Shown here: piece after piece, positions 52,144 through 60,737 of the stretch
Numbering within the stretch: position 1 is the first letter of the stretch
How the letters are laid out: each line of letters begins with the position of its first letter
NCBI RefSeq assembly: GCF_020886695.1
Contig: NZ_AP024485.1
Location: 815,001-879,000, forward strand
Source of the DNA: Pseudodesulfovibrio sediminis
GTDB taxonomy: Bacteria; Desulfobacterota; Desulfovibrionia; Desulfovibrionales; Desulfovibrionaceae
DNA: 64,000 nt
Direction: 5' to 3'
Program-made: the position numbers and the translations under genes
Notes under the pieces: generated by a model
Told to the model about the DNA's origin: nothing
What the model saw: only the letters and a program-made list of their open reading frames with translations
The model's database searches: none

Positions 52144-52691
52144 TACTTACCCTCCACCTCGGCAGCAACAGGCCACCAACGTTTGCCGGTGATGAGACGC
52201 TGCAACTCGAAGAAGCCTTCAAGCAGACCTTCAGGTCTGGGCGGACAGCCAGGCACGTACACGTCAACGGGGATCAATGTATCCACGCCTTCGATAACGT
52301 TGTAGTTGTCCTTGATCTTGAAAGGCCCGCCGGAGATGGCACAGTTGCCCATTGCAATGACCCACTTGGGTCCGGGCATCTGTTCATACAGCCTGACAAC
52401 GGCCGGTGCCATCTTTTTGGTCACGGTGCCTGCGACGATCATGACATCAGACTGACGCGGTGACGGCCGGAATACTTCCGCGCCGAAGCGAGCCATGTCG
52501 AACCTTGCCATACCGGTCGCCATCATTTCGATGGCACAGCATGCGAGGCCGAATGTCATGGGCCACAAGGACATGGACCGACAGACGTCGAAAATGTCCT
52601 GTGCCAGTTGAAGATTGACGATGGGCGGGTCCATGTGGTGCCCTCCAGCCGTCAAAATTTCCTGTTGCACTACTGAATCCTGCGCGGCCAT
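52143..52691 (-). CDS. nuoB: NADH-quinone oxidoreductase-like subunit B
   Basis: 182 residues. The N2 cluster ligands are visible: the Cys pair in [11 protein letters not shown], a third in MGNCAISGG and a fourth in [14 protein letters not shown]2 delivers electrons to quinone. ATG 52691 follows AAAGGGG. The gene overlaps the end of nuoA by 22 bases. Confidence 0.95.
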   Translation of the reverse strand: MAAQDSVVQQEILTAGGHHMDPPIVNLQLAQDIFDVCRSMSLWPMTFGLACCAIEMMATGMARFDMARFGAEVFRPSPRQSDVMIVAGTVTKKMAPAVVRLYEQMPGPKWVIAMGNCAISGGPFKIKDNYNVIEGVDTLIPVDVYVPGCPPRPEGLLEGFFELQRLITGKRWWPVAAEVEGK

Positions 52692-53047
52692 GTAAACACC
52701 CCTTTCGCCCAAAAATAGATGACGGAAAGAATAAGAAAGAGCAGGAAGATAAAGACCTTCACGAACGGAACAACACCCTCTGCATCAGCATAGGCTGTTG
52801 AAACCGGAAACAAGTAAAGGACATCTACATCGAAGGCGAGGAAGATCAGAGCGTATACATAATAAGATACGCCCAACCTCGCCCAGGAGCTGCCATAGGG
52901 AACCATGCCGCACTCATACGGCATTCCAACATCCCCGCCCCGCGCTCTGGGAGCAAACAGCACTGCTAGGACCAAAGGCCCGACGGCAAACAGTAAGCCG
53001 GCGAGCAAAAACAAGATGATTGCAAAATGCAGCCAGTTGAAAACCAT
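52670..53047 (-). CDS. nuoA: NADH-quinone oxidoreductase-like subunit A
   Basis: 125 residues, three helices. The conserved [41 protein letters not shown] block (key [11 protein letters not shown] and [13 protein letters not shown]) defines NuoA. It is the first gene of the operon. No nuoE, nuoF or nuoG gene precedes it. Confidence 0.94.
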   Translation of the reverse strand: MVFNWLHFAIILFLLAGLLFAVGPLVLAVLFAPRARGGDVGMPYECGMVPYGSSWARLGVSYYVYALIFLAFDVDVLYLFPVSTAYADAEGVVPFVKVFIFLLFLILSVIYFWAKGVFTWPRRIQ

Positions 53048-53357
53048 ACCCCATCCTTTTGGCTAAAATTTGCTTGAAAACCCCGAAAAAAGAGCTTCTC
53101 CGAAGGTTATCGAGTTCCATGCCCGGAAAAAACGGCTAAGTCAAGCCTATCGTGATTTTTTTATCAAAGTACCCACCACATAAGTATGTAATATATTTAA
53201 CTCTGCAAGCCCTCAATTCTAGACGGATATGGTTCGGAATAGCCTCTCAAAAAAATAGAGCTTAGAAGTATGGAATAGGCATTTCTCCTAAAAAAAGACG
53301 TTTCACATAGGTGAAACGCCTAAAAAAGCCTAAAATCATCGTGTAAAATGGTTCAAC
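53048..53357. other. Intergenic region upstream of the nuo operon
   Basis: 310 bases with no gene. It must contain the nuo promoter on the minus strand, but I see no well-matched -35/-10 pair. TTGACT and TTGATA motifs occur near 53130-53165. The terminator of the GGDEF gene is at 53291-53318. Confidence 0.5.
53291..53318 (-). terminator. Terminator of the ComB-GGDEF transcript
   Basis: CGTTTCAC-CTAT-GTGAAACG hairpin (53299-53318) followed on the minus strand by TCTTTTTTT, about 40 bases after the GGDEF gene stop. Confidence 0.85.
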
Positions 53358-54695
53358 TTATCGAGGAATGCCACACTCCATATATGTGCCAAAATCCATC
53401 TTGCACTTTTTCTTCGCACCGTACATGGCCGCATCTGCCCTGCTGATAAGGGTGACCGGATCCTTGCCGTCATCTGGAAAAAAACTGATGCCGATGGTTG
53501 CGCCGACGATGACTTCCCGCCCATGGAGCATAAACGGCTCTGAAACGACATCAAGCAGCCCCTTGGTCACAGCGATCGCGCCTTCCTTGTCTTCAAGGCC
53601 GCACAGGATAATGCCAAACTCATCCCCCCCGATCCGAGCGAGGGTGTCGGATTCCCGGGTGCGCTGTTTTAATCGCTGAGCGACCATCCGCAACAATTCA
53701 TCACCTACCTGGTGACCAAATGTATCATTGATATGCTTGAATTCATTGAGATCAACAAACAGCACTGCCACAAGGCTGTCGTACCGTTTGGCAACAGCCA
53801 GGTCATGCTCCAGTCGGTCAAAAAACTTATGCCGATTGAACACACCGGTCAGACTGTCGATTGTGGCAAGACGTTGCAACTCCAGTTCTCCGGTCTTGCG
53901 CTCTGTAATATCTTCGACAACGCCTTCTATAAAGGGCGCGCCATCATCCGGAGTGATCACATGAGAACTCTCTGAGCACCAGACAATCTCACCATCCTGC
54001 CGTTCAATACGAAATTCAAAACAGGAAACAGCCCCATCTTTAACAAGGGCGTCCTGATAACTCTGCCACTGGCTGTCATCCGTCATTATCGACAGCCGAA
54101 GGCCGGGTTTACCCACCACCTGATCGGCCGATTGAAAACCGAGAATATGGACCATGGCCGGATTGGCTTCAATGAACTCGCCATCCAGTGTGCACTGAAA
54201 CAACCCTTCCACCGTTCTCTCGAAAATGGATCTGTACTTTTCTTCTGCACACCGTAGGGCTTTCTCTGTCCTCTCGTGCTCCTGAATTTCCTGTTGCAGT
54301 AGAACTCTGCGCTCATTCATTTCAAGAAAGGCTCTAACCTTACTGGTCAGTATGTTCACCTCAACCGGCCTGAACAGATAATCCACAGCCCCGGTTTCAT
54401 ATCCCTGCCTGACATTGTCGTCATCCTGATAAATGGCGGTGATAAATATAATAGGAATATGTCGACTGGACTCGGATTCCTTGATCTTGGTCGCGGTCTC
54501 GTATCCATTCATGCCGGGCATCTGAATATCCAACAAAATCAAAGCAAACTCATGAGACCGGACCAGATTCAGTGCCTCCAGTCCTCCTTCAGCCCGAACC
54601 ACCTGGCACTCGATGTCCCTGAGCATGTGCTCGAGCAACGCCAGATTCGTCTTGGAATCATCAACTATGAGTACTTTTTGCACTGTCTTGTCCAT
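53358..54695 (-). CDS. Response regulator with PAS and GGDEF (diguanylate cyclase)
   Basis: 445 residues. A receiver domain (5-120) has acidic residues D12/D13 and phospho-acceptor Asp56 (LILLDIQMPG). A coiled linker is followed by a PAS domain (150-265). The GGDEF domain (275-440) keeps the catalytic GGDEF at 356-360 and the RxxD inhibitory site at 347-350 (RESD), so it should make c-di-GMP and be feedback-inhibited. No EAL domain is present. No cognate histidine kinase lies nearby. The comB-like gene is eight bases upstream. Confidence 0.92.
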   Translation of the reverse strand: MDKTVQKVLIVDDSKTNLALLEHMLRDIECQVVRAEGGLEALNLVRSHEFALILLDIQMPGMNGYETATKIKESESSRHIPIIFITAIYQDDDNVRQGYETGAVDYLFRPVEVNILTSKVRAFLEMNERRVLLQQEIQEHERTEKALRCAEEKYRSIFERTVEGLFQCTLDGEFIEANPAMVHILGFQSADQVVGKPGLRLSIMTDDSQWQSYQDALVKDGAVSCFEFRIERQDGEIVWCSESSHVITPDDGAPFIEGVVEDITERKTGELELQRLATIDSLTGVFNRHKFFDRLEHDLAVAKRYDSLVAVLFVDLNEFKHINDTFGHQVGDELLRMVAQRLKQRTRESDTLARIGGDEFGIILCGLEDKEGAIAVTKGLLDVVSEPFMLHGREVIVGATIGISFFPDDGKDPVTLISRADAAMYGAKKKCKMDFGTYMECGIPR

Positions 54696-54703
54696 ACATC
54701 CGC

Positions 54704-55408
54704 CTATGCAGTTTCCCCGATCGCAACTGAAATCATGTTCAGTTGTACCACGCCCTCTGAGACGGACTCTGCTTTGATCACGAAATCAAACAAATCCAAA
54801 TCCATGCACATTTCAAAATCGTTCTCGGGAGCGTCTGTCCGTGCATCGTCAAAAAACATCTCGGCACTATCCACCCCGGCCAAAAAGCTCTTTAACGTGT
54901 CAAAGCTGTTGGGATACTCTTCCAGGGCATTCTTGATGTACATGGCACACATCATATCTTCCTGTGCCCGCATGGTTCCGCCAGCCCCCATGGCCACCAG
55001 CGTCACCAGCTCCGGATCCTGCTGCCGAATATATTCCACAGTGGCCTGAGCGTTGACAAAAGAGCCGGTCAAGACCTGATCCGCATTGCACAGTGCCATC
55101 CCCTTGGTCCCCGCATTGGTGGAGTGAATCAAGGTTTCGCCCGTCAAATCAACGTCCTTCAACAACGTCGGTGAATTCTTGAGGTCAAACGCTTCAACCG
55201 GCACCCCTCTCTTTTCACCGATGACCAGCCCACTCTTGTCCGACGCCAATTCCTTGGCACGGTCGAGGGAGTCCACGGCATAGTAAGCTCCCACACCTTT
55301 GTCGAAAGCGTAACACGCCACAGTGCTGGAACGAAATACATCGATAATAACAGCCAATCCCTTGGCTCGTTCGGCCTGTGCCAGGCACTCCACTACGTTG
55401 ACAATCAT
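54704..55408 (-). CDS. comB: 2-phosphosulfolactate phosphatase family protein (ComB)
   Basis: 234 residues. ComB hallmarks are VIIDVFRSSTVACYA near the start, GEKRGVPVEAFDLKNSP, HSTNAGTKGM in the middle, and TLVAMGAGG. ComB removes phosphate from 2-phosphosulfolactate in coenzyme M or sulfolactate synthesis. No other such gene (ComA, ComC) is in the window. The start ATG 55408 has GAAGGAT at eight bases; the alternative ATG 55414 is too close to that site. It is cotranscribed with a GGDEF gene. Confidence 0.85.
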   Translation of the reverse strand: MIVNVVECLAQAERAKGLAVIIDVFRSSTVACYAFDKGVGAYYAVDSLDRAKELASDKSGLVIGEKRGVPVEAFDLKNSPTLLKDVDLTGETLIHSTNAGTKGMALCNADQVLTGSFVNAQATVEYIRQQDPELVTLVAMGAGGTMRAQEDMMCAMYIKNALEEYPNSFDTLKSFLAGVDSAEMFFDDARTDAPENDFEMCMDLDLFDFVIKAESVSEGVVQLNMISVAIGETA

Positions 55409-55597
55409 ATACATATCCTTCGTTGTATATGGCTCTTACATATGGCCAGATACAGCGTCAACCATTTGAATGTTTTTTCCACGCATGCACAAAAACACCC
55501 ACATGCATCAGAGACACCATTCCCAGAAAACCGAATCATGGCAAGCGTTTTACGTCCCCATTGACGATCTGGAATTATTATTGCAATTAAACGCCTC

Positions 55598-56545
55598 ATG
55601 AAGAAAAAACGTGTACTCATCACCGGCGGTTCCGGCTTCCTGGGTTCGCACCTGTGCGAACGGCTCCTCTCCATGGGGCGGGAGGTCATCTGCGTGGACA
55701 ACTTTTTCACAGGCAGCAAAAGGAATATCCTGCACCTGTTGGATGACCCCTACTTTGAAGTCATCCGCCACGATGTCACGTTCCCTTTATATATAGAAGT
55801 AGACGAAATCTACAACCTCGCCTGTCCCGCATCCCCCATTCATTACCAGCACGACCCGGTACAGACCACCAAAACCAGCGTACACGGCGCCATCAACATG
55901 CTCGGTCTGGCCAAGCGCGTGAAAGCCAAGATTTTCCAGGCCTCCACATCCGAGGTGTACGGAGACCCAGAGGTCCATCCGCAACCGGAAAGCTACTGGG
56001 GCAACGTCAACCCCAACGGCCTCAGAGCCTGTTATGATGAAGGCAAGCGATGTGCCGAAACCCTTTTCTTTGATTACAATCGTCAGCACGGCCTGAATAT
56101 CAAGGTCGGACGCATCTTCAATACCTATGGGCCACGCATGGCCATGGACGATGGACGTGTGGTCTCGAATTTTGTTGTTCAGGCATTGAAGGGTGAAGAC
56201 ATCACCATCTACGGCACGGGAGAGCAAACGCGCAGTTTCTGCTATGTGGACGATCTGGTTGACGGCATCGTCCGCTTCATGGAAGACACTCCCGACGATT
56301 TTATCGGGCCGATGAACCTGGGCAACCCCGGCGAATTCACCATTCGGGAACTGGCCGAGACCGTCATCGAGCAGGTGGGCTCAACATCGAAAATAGCCTA
56401 CAAGCCACTGCCCTCCGATGACCCACTGCAACGCAAACCGGATATCACCCTCGCCAAACGCACCATCGGCTGGGAACCACAAATCGACATCGTGACCGGG
56501 CTTGCCTCCACCATTGATTTTTTCAAGGGGTACCTCAAAGCATAA
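55598..56545 (+). CDS. UDP-glucuronate decarboxylase / UDP-xylose synthase-like (SDR epimerase family)
   Basis: 315 residues. The NAD-binding motif is [17 protein letters not shown]. The active site is TSEVYGD with the Tyr-x3-Lys pair in YDEGKR. The [19 protein letters not shown] segment is diagnostic of UXS enzymes, which turn UDP-glucuronate into UDP-xylose with NAD recycled. The product could feed LPS or polysaccharide sugars, in keeping with the adjacent GT4 gene. Its ribosome-binding site is weak. Confidence 0.87.
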   Translation: MKKKRVLITGGSGFLGSHLCERLLSMGREVICVDNFFTGSKRNILHLLDDPYFEVIRHDVTFPLYIEVDEIYNLACPASPIHYQHDPVQTTKTSVHGAINMLGLAKRVKAKIFQASTSEVYGDPEVHPQPESYWGNVNPNGLRACYDEGKRCAETLFFDYNRQHGLNIKVGRIFNTYGPRMAMDDGRVVSNFVVQALKGEDITIYGTGEQTRSFCYVDDLVDGIVRFMEDTPDDFIGPMNLGNPGEFTIRELAETVIEQVGSTSKIAYKPLPSDDPLQRKPDITLAKRTIGWEPQIDIVTGLASTIDFFKGYLKA

Positions 56546-56577
56546 AAAAAGAGCCGGAGCTTTTGCTCCGGCTCTTT
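56544..56577. terminator. Bidirectional terminator
   Basis: AAAGAGCCGGAGC/GCTCCGGCTCTTT with a TTTT loop and A/T flanks, between convergent UXS and GT4 genes. Confidence 0.93.
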
Positions 56578-56599
56578 CATTTTTTCATAGTCATTACGG

Positions 56600-57730
56600 C
56601 TACTTGGAGACGGCTTCCTCGATCATCGCGATATACGGCTCAAGACCGGCCACAATATCGGCAGGCCACTCGAACGGTTCCGGCTTGTCTTCCTCGGCCA
56701 CACGCTGCACCAAGGCTGCCATGGCCGGGACATCGGCAGGATCAGGAAACACCCATTTGGACGGCAGGAAATAGGCACTCCCGTTCAATGAACTGGAAAG
56801 CACCTTGCACCCGCAGGCCAAGGCTTCAAGAGCAGCGTTGGAGCAAGCATCATAGAATGTCGCGAGCACGAAGATGTCCACGGCACGGTAGAAATCAGCC
56901 ATGTCATCCACCCTGCCAAGAAAGCGCACCCGCTTCTCCACACCCAACTCGCGTGCCTGACGCAGATACTTGTCCGGGTTCCGCCCCCCGGCAACGCCCA
57001 ACACGTAGTTGTCCGGCAAGAGAGCCAGCATATCCACGAGATGACGTATGCCCTTCAAGGCGAAATTGGTGGCCGCCGTACCAATGACGATTTCATGCTC
57101 ATCCACTTTGGCAGTTGCCCGCAACCGAATACGCTCCTGTTCGCCAATGGGCGAAAAACGTGTCAGATCAGGACGATTATATACAACATCAATATCGTCC
57201 TTGTTCAGATGCGGGTGCGCCTCCACCAGCCACTCTCTGACAAGATGGGACACTGCCACGATACGCGGCGTCCGCTTCAGGCGCATTCGGTCAAGGATAT
57301 GGATAACCCAGTTGCCCGGTGAACAGCGACGGCGAAACATCTTGAAGGAACGGGCAAACCCCGCAGGCCAGGCGCGCTTGGACAATTCCCAGAACTTGGT
57401 GATTGGCCCACCGCCGATACGCAGGACATCCTGGTTGACGGTCTTGCCCATACCGAAAACCAGATCATAGTTCCCCTTCTTGCAGGCCTGATCGGCAGCA
57501 TAGGCAAACCAGAGAATCTTGACCCAGCGAAAGGCGCCGAAACGTCCAAGGACAACCGGACGCACCCCTTCGGGCGGTTCGGTTTCGCAACGGGCGCAGA
57601 TGAAATCCACTTCATGACCGCGTGCCGCCAATACTTCGCAGAGACGCCAGGCAAACGACTCGGCCCCGCCGTAGCGGCTCAGCCTCGGCATGGTCACTGC
57701 CAAACGTGCTTTTTTTATACTTTTTGCCAT
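56600..57730 (-). CDS. GT4 family glycosyltransferase
   Basis: 376 residues from ATG 57730. A GT-B fold: the N-terminal part starts LAVTMPRLSRYGGAESFAWRL. The C-terminal part has the GT4 donor site FKGIR-like ATNFALKGIRHLVDML, RVRFLGRVDDMADFYRAVDIFVLATFYDACSNAALEAL (key FYDACSNAALEALACG with the E-x7-E-type motif). This is similar to LPS core transferases such as RfaG. The acceptor is not visible. It is divergent from a PAP2 gene. Confidence 0.88.
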   Translation of the reverse strand: MAKSIKKARLAVTMPRLSRYGGAESFAWRLCEVLAARGHEVDFICARCETEPPEGVRPVVLGRFGAFRWVKILWFAYAADQACKKGNYDLVFGMGKTVNQDVLRIGGGPITKFWELSKRAWPAGFARSFKMFRRRCSPGNWVIHILDRMRLKRTPRIVAVSHLVREWLVEAHPHLNKDDIDVVYNRPDLTRFSPIGEQERIRLRATAKVDEHEIVIGTAATNFALKGIRHLVDMLALLPDNYVLGVAGGRNPDKYLRQARELGVEKRVRFLGRVDDMADFYRAVDIFVLATFYDACSNAALEALACGCKVLSSSLNGSAYFLPSKWVFPDPADVPAMAALVQRVAEEDKPEPFEWPADIVAGLEPYIAMIEEAVSK

Positions 57731-57830
57731 AGGGATACCGTCTTGTATGATTTTTATTGCTTTGACAAGCGGCAGTGTTGCCCTGCCTGCCAAAGCAGAC
57801 TATAACTACGAGAAATTCAGGGAGAATACC

Positions 57831-58427
57831 ATGTTTTTCGCAACTCCGGCCCTTGATCTCCAACTTTTCCTGCTCATCAATCAGCAGTGGAGGCTGGGCA
57901 TCTTCGACACCATCATGCCTATCCTGTCATCCATGGGCGTGCTGGCTCTCTGTATGGGAGCGCTCTTTTGTCTTGCCATCTGGAAAGGCGGCAAGCGCCA
58001 GATCATCTTCTTCCTGATTCTTCTGACAGGCATGGCTCTCTCCGACTTCACCACCAAAACAATGAAGGCCCAGGTCTATCGGGTCAGGCCCCTCAATACT
58101 CTGGCGGGCACCCACTACGTTGAAAACGGTGCATGGCAGACCAGGCCGACCACCTTTGTCAGGACCAAGGAACGCGGCACATCATATCCTTCGGCTCACG
58201 CTTCCACAACCATGTGCCTCGCCGTACTGGCCATACTGCTCTGGCCCATGCTGAAACTCTGGCCGCTGATCCTGCCGATGCTGGTGGGATATTCGCGGGT
58301 CTACCTCGGCAAACATTATCCGACCGACGTACTTGCCGGTTGGCTCTGCGGCCTTGTGGTCGCCGGTGTTGTCTGGCTTGTATGGAAAGAAATTGAACGA
58401 CGGTACCTGCCGCCGAAACGAACTTAA
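57831..58427 (+). CDS. PAP2-family membrane phosphatase
   Basis: 198 residues from ATG 57831 behind AGGGAG. The three phosphatase motifs are KAQVYRVRP, SYPSAHAS and SRVYLGKHYPTD, with about six helices. Relatives dephosphorylate undecaprenyl diphosphate or phospholipids, or modify lipid A in the periplasm. A much earlier in-frame ATG at 57690 lies inside the divergent glycosyltransferase gene and is rejected. Its 3' end overlaps the VTT gene by four bases. Confidence 0.88.
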   Translation: MFFATPALDLQLFLLINQQWRLGIFDTIMPILSSMGVLALCMGALFCLAIWKGGKRQIIFFLILLTGMALSDFTTKTMKAQVYRVRPLNTLAGTHYVENGAWQTRPTTFVRTKERGTSYPSAHASTTMCLAVLAILLWPMLKLWPLILPMLVGYSRVYLGKHYPTDVLAGWLCGLVVAGVVWLVWKEIERRYLPPKRT

Positions 58428-59140
58428 TCGACCGGATTCTCTGCGGCCTTGAGTTCCTTCTTGTATCGGCCATAAATTCGCAGCCCCATCCACCCCGAAA
58501 GGACAAAGAGCATAATGGACATGCCCACAGACAGGGCAACGCCCATGGTGGACTCTCTATTCATGCCCGCACCAAAAAGGGCGAAGATGAAGTTCTGCGG
58601 AACATAGCCCAAGGTGGAACCGAGAATAAACGAACTCAGCGGAATGGAACTAACCCCGGCTGCAAGGTTGGTGATCAAATTGCTGCCAAGGGGAAAAAGC
58701 CGGATGGCGAGAGACGTATTGAACGGCTCATGCTGCAGAAAGCGATTGACCTTCTCCACCTTGCTACCAAGCTTGCGCTGCACCAGCTCACGTCCACCCA
58801 TACGGGCATACAGGGCTGCCAGAGCACATCCCAAGCCGGAACCGACCGTGGACAGCACTGTTCCGCTGACGACTCCGAAGGCGAACCCTCCGAGAAAGCC
58901 CACGAGCTGACGCGGCAGCCCTATGGCGGTGAAAACAGCACTGACAGCCAGAAAAATGACCACCGACAACGGACCGGTTCCAAGCACTTGATCATTAAAC
59001 CACTTGGTATCGGCCAGCATGGACCCCAGGCCAACGGCCCGGGTCAGATAGACGATCGCGCCCAACCCGATCAGCATGACCAACCCCTTTGCCAGGGACT
59101 TCAAGGACTTTATGTTGGTCTCGTTACGTTCTTTGGTCAT
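58424..59140 (-). CDS. TVP38/TMEM64 (VTT domain) membrane protein
   Basis: 238 residues, about six helices. The VTT/SNARE-associated domain contains GLPRQLVGFLGGFAFGVVSGTVLSTVGSGLGCALAALYARMGGREL (key AFGVVSGTVLSTVGSGLGC) and LIRLFPLGSNLITNLAAGVS as RLFPLGSNLITNLAAG. Relatives include DedA-type proteins, some of which flip polyprenyl phosphates or phospholipids. Its first codons overlap the LAB_N gene by 17 bases. Confidence 0.87.
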   Translation of the reverse strand: MTKERNETNIKSLKSLAKGLVMLIGLGAIVYLTRAVGLGSMLADTKWFNDQVLGTGPLSVVIFLAVSAVFTAIGLPRQLVGFLGGFAFGVVSGTVLSTVGSGLGCALAALYARMGGRELVQRKLGSKVEKVNRFLQHEPFNTSLAIRLFPLGSNLITNLAAGVSSIPLSSFILGSTLGYVPQNFIFALFGAGMNRESTMGVALSVGMSIMLFVLSGWMGLRIYGRYKKELKAAENPVD

Positions 59141-59387
59141 TGCTTTTTCGTTGTAAGAGGAAGTAGAGAATCATCAAGCATACCTGCCCGACAAACAACA
59201 CCGGATCACGTTGCACCACGGCATACGCCAGACCGGCCAGACAAGACACCGCCAACACGACCTGTGCCGGGCGCGCAACGGGTTGTACTCCTTTCCGTCT
59301 CATTCGTAAAATGAAGAATTGAACGAAAAAAGCCCCCTGAACAACAATCACGAGGGCCAGAAGCCACCAATAGGCAGGCAGTGTCAT
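59124..59387 (-). CDS. LAB_N (lipid-A-disaccharide synthase N-terminal) domain protein
   Basis: 87 residues, three helices. The pattern QGAFFVQFFILRMRRKG, then GLAYAVVQRDPVLFVGQVCLMILYFLLQRKS (key QRDPVLFVGQVCLMILY) matches the small LAB_N domain, which occurs alone beside GT2 genes in many bacteria. Its role is likely in lipid-linked sugar transfer. It follows the GT2 gene by four bases. Confidence 0.82.
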   Translation of the reverse strand: MTLPAYWWLLALVIVVQGAFFVQFFILRMRRKGVQPVARPAQVVLAVSCLAGLAYAVVQRDPVLFVGQVCLMILYFLLQRKSNDQRT

Positions 59388-59391
59388 AAAC

Positions 59392-60114
59392 CTACTTCTG
59401 TTCCTTGACGGAGTAACCGATGTGCCGCTTTATGAGCCACCCTACCCCGATAAGATCATAAATGCCTGCCATGGCCCTGTCCAAAGTACCGTACTTGGAC
59501 ACACCAGCTCCGCGCTCACGGTGATTGACCTTCACTTCCTTGATCCGCGCCCCATGGGTTTTCATGAGAATGGGGAAGTAGCGATGCATGTTTTTGAACC
59601 GTGGCAGCTTGAGCAGCAGATCCGTACGCATCACCTTCAGAGAGCACCCGGTATCGTGGACGCCGTCGTCCATGAGGCTGTCGCGAATTTTGTTGGCGAT
59701 CCTGGAGGAAATACGCTTTATGAAAGTGTCCTTGCGCTTTGAACGCCACCCTATCACCATCTCGCACTCATCGCCGAAGACGGCCAGCATATCAGGAATG
59801 TCGGCAGGGTCGTTCTGCAGGTCCGCATCCATGGTCACCACGATGTCGGACTGAGCCGCGTCGAACCCGGCGCAAAAGGCTGCGGACTGTCCACGGTTCT
59901 CTGCAAAGGCCACATAACGGACTTCGTCATATTCCCCGGCCAGTGCGCGTATAATATCAAGACTCTTATCGGTACTGCAATCATCCACGAACACGGCTTC
60001 CCACGGTCGGCCCGTGGAATCCGCTGCGGCCCTGATCTCATTGAAGAGGGCTTCGAGGTTGTCCTGCTCATTAAAAACCGGCAGCACCACTGTGAATTTA
60101 TCTGTATTGCTCAT
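59392..60114 (-). CDS. GT2 glycosyltransferase (polyprenyl-phosphate sugar synthase type)
   Basis: 240 residues with a DPM1/ArnC-like N-terminal GT-A fold: VVLPVFNEQDNLEAL, VDDCSTDKS, TMDADLQNDP (DxD), and MDDGVHDTGCSLKVMRTDLL. One hydrophobic stretch lies near the C-terminus (MAGIYDLIGVGWLIK). Relatives load a sugar on undecaprenyl phosphate for later transfer across the membrane. It forms an operon with the LAB_N and VTT genes, a combination consistent with lipid A or glycan decoration. Confidence 0.9.
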   Translation of the reverse strand: MSNTDKFTVVLPVFNEQDNLEALFNEIRAAADSTGRPWEAVFVDDCSTDKSLDIIRALAGEYDEVRYVAFAENRGQSAAFCAGFDAAQSDIVVTMDADLQNDPADIPDMLAVFGDECEMVIGWRSKRKDTFIKRISSRIANKIRDSLMDDGVHDTGCSLKVMRTDLLLKLPRFKNMHRYFPILMKTHGARIKEVKVNHRERGAGVSKYGTLDRAMAGIYDLIGVGWLIKRHIGYSVKEQK

Positions 60115-60233
60115 ATGGATGATGATTTACGGAATTCGGCGGAGATTGTAAATGTATAGGTGCGTATTTCACCACAATCCAGACTCCCGACTCCTCCAAT
60201 TGAAAACTTTTTCATCTTTTAGGAAAATAGATG

Positions 60234-60262
60234 TTGACAAAAACACCACCCCCACATAGAAA
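60234..60262 (+). promoter_or_regulatory. Promoter of the initiator tRNA gene
   Basis: TTGACA (60234-60239), 17-base spacer, TAGAAA (60257-60262). The predicted start near 60269 leaves a seven-base leader before the tRNA. Confidence 0.7.
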
Positions 60263-60276
60263 CAGCTCTCACGTGT

Positions 60277-60353
<77 letters not shown>

Positions 60354-60362
60354 AAGAAAATC

Positions 60363-60397
60363 AACCGGTTACATCAACATGATGTAACCGGTTTTTT
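60363..60397 (+). terminator. Terminator of the initiator tRNA
   Basis: AACCGGTTACATCA/TGATGTAACCGGTT, 14 paired bases around ACA, followed by six Ts, 10 bases after the tRNA. Confidence 0.95.
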
Positions 60398-60669
60398 CAT
60401 TTGTGCCAGTCCCTTCACCACAACATCCGCCCGCCCCTGCGAGCTGTGTAAGCTGACACGTAAGTTGAGAAAACGGGACACTCTCAATGAAGTATTGGGG
60501 AGCCTGTTTATTCCTTGGTGCTGAAAAGCACCAGAATACCCCGCCCCGAGATATTCCGTCATTTCGATAATCAGTTTTTTTTACCCCAACAGTATCTCTT
60601 CCAAAAGATAGTGGGACAAAAGACAATCCGATTGCCTCCTTTTCACAGGGCGCAGTTTACATTGTGATT

Positions 60670-60688
60670 GAAATTGACTTTCATTATC
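60670..60688. promoter_or_regulatory. Fur-box-like site upstream of the AraC gene
   Basis: GAAATTGACTTTCATTATC matches 14 of 19 positions of the classical Fur box GATAATGATAATCATTATC. Two overlapping 7-1-7 motifs offset by six bases are visible. It lies about 50 bases ahead of the AraC start. Confidence 0.55.
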
Positions 60689-60737
60689 CATTGAACTAGA
60701 CACACGAAGAAATGACTCCTACCTTCGGAGAAAAAGC

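Larger units (their letters stand above)
60354..60737. other. Intergenic region between tRNA and AraC gene
   Basis: 384 bases holding the tRNA terminator (60363-60397) and a Fur-like box (60670-60688). A minus-strand frame of 85 codons (60626-60369) overlaps the terminator and has no ribosome-binding site. I see no other gene. Confidence 0.6.

Noticed and set aside
60369-60626. An 85-codon minus-strand frame next to the tRNA
   Set aside because: It runs into the tRNA terminator, has no ribosome-binding site and no recognisable sequence.
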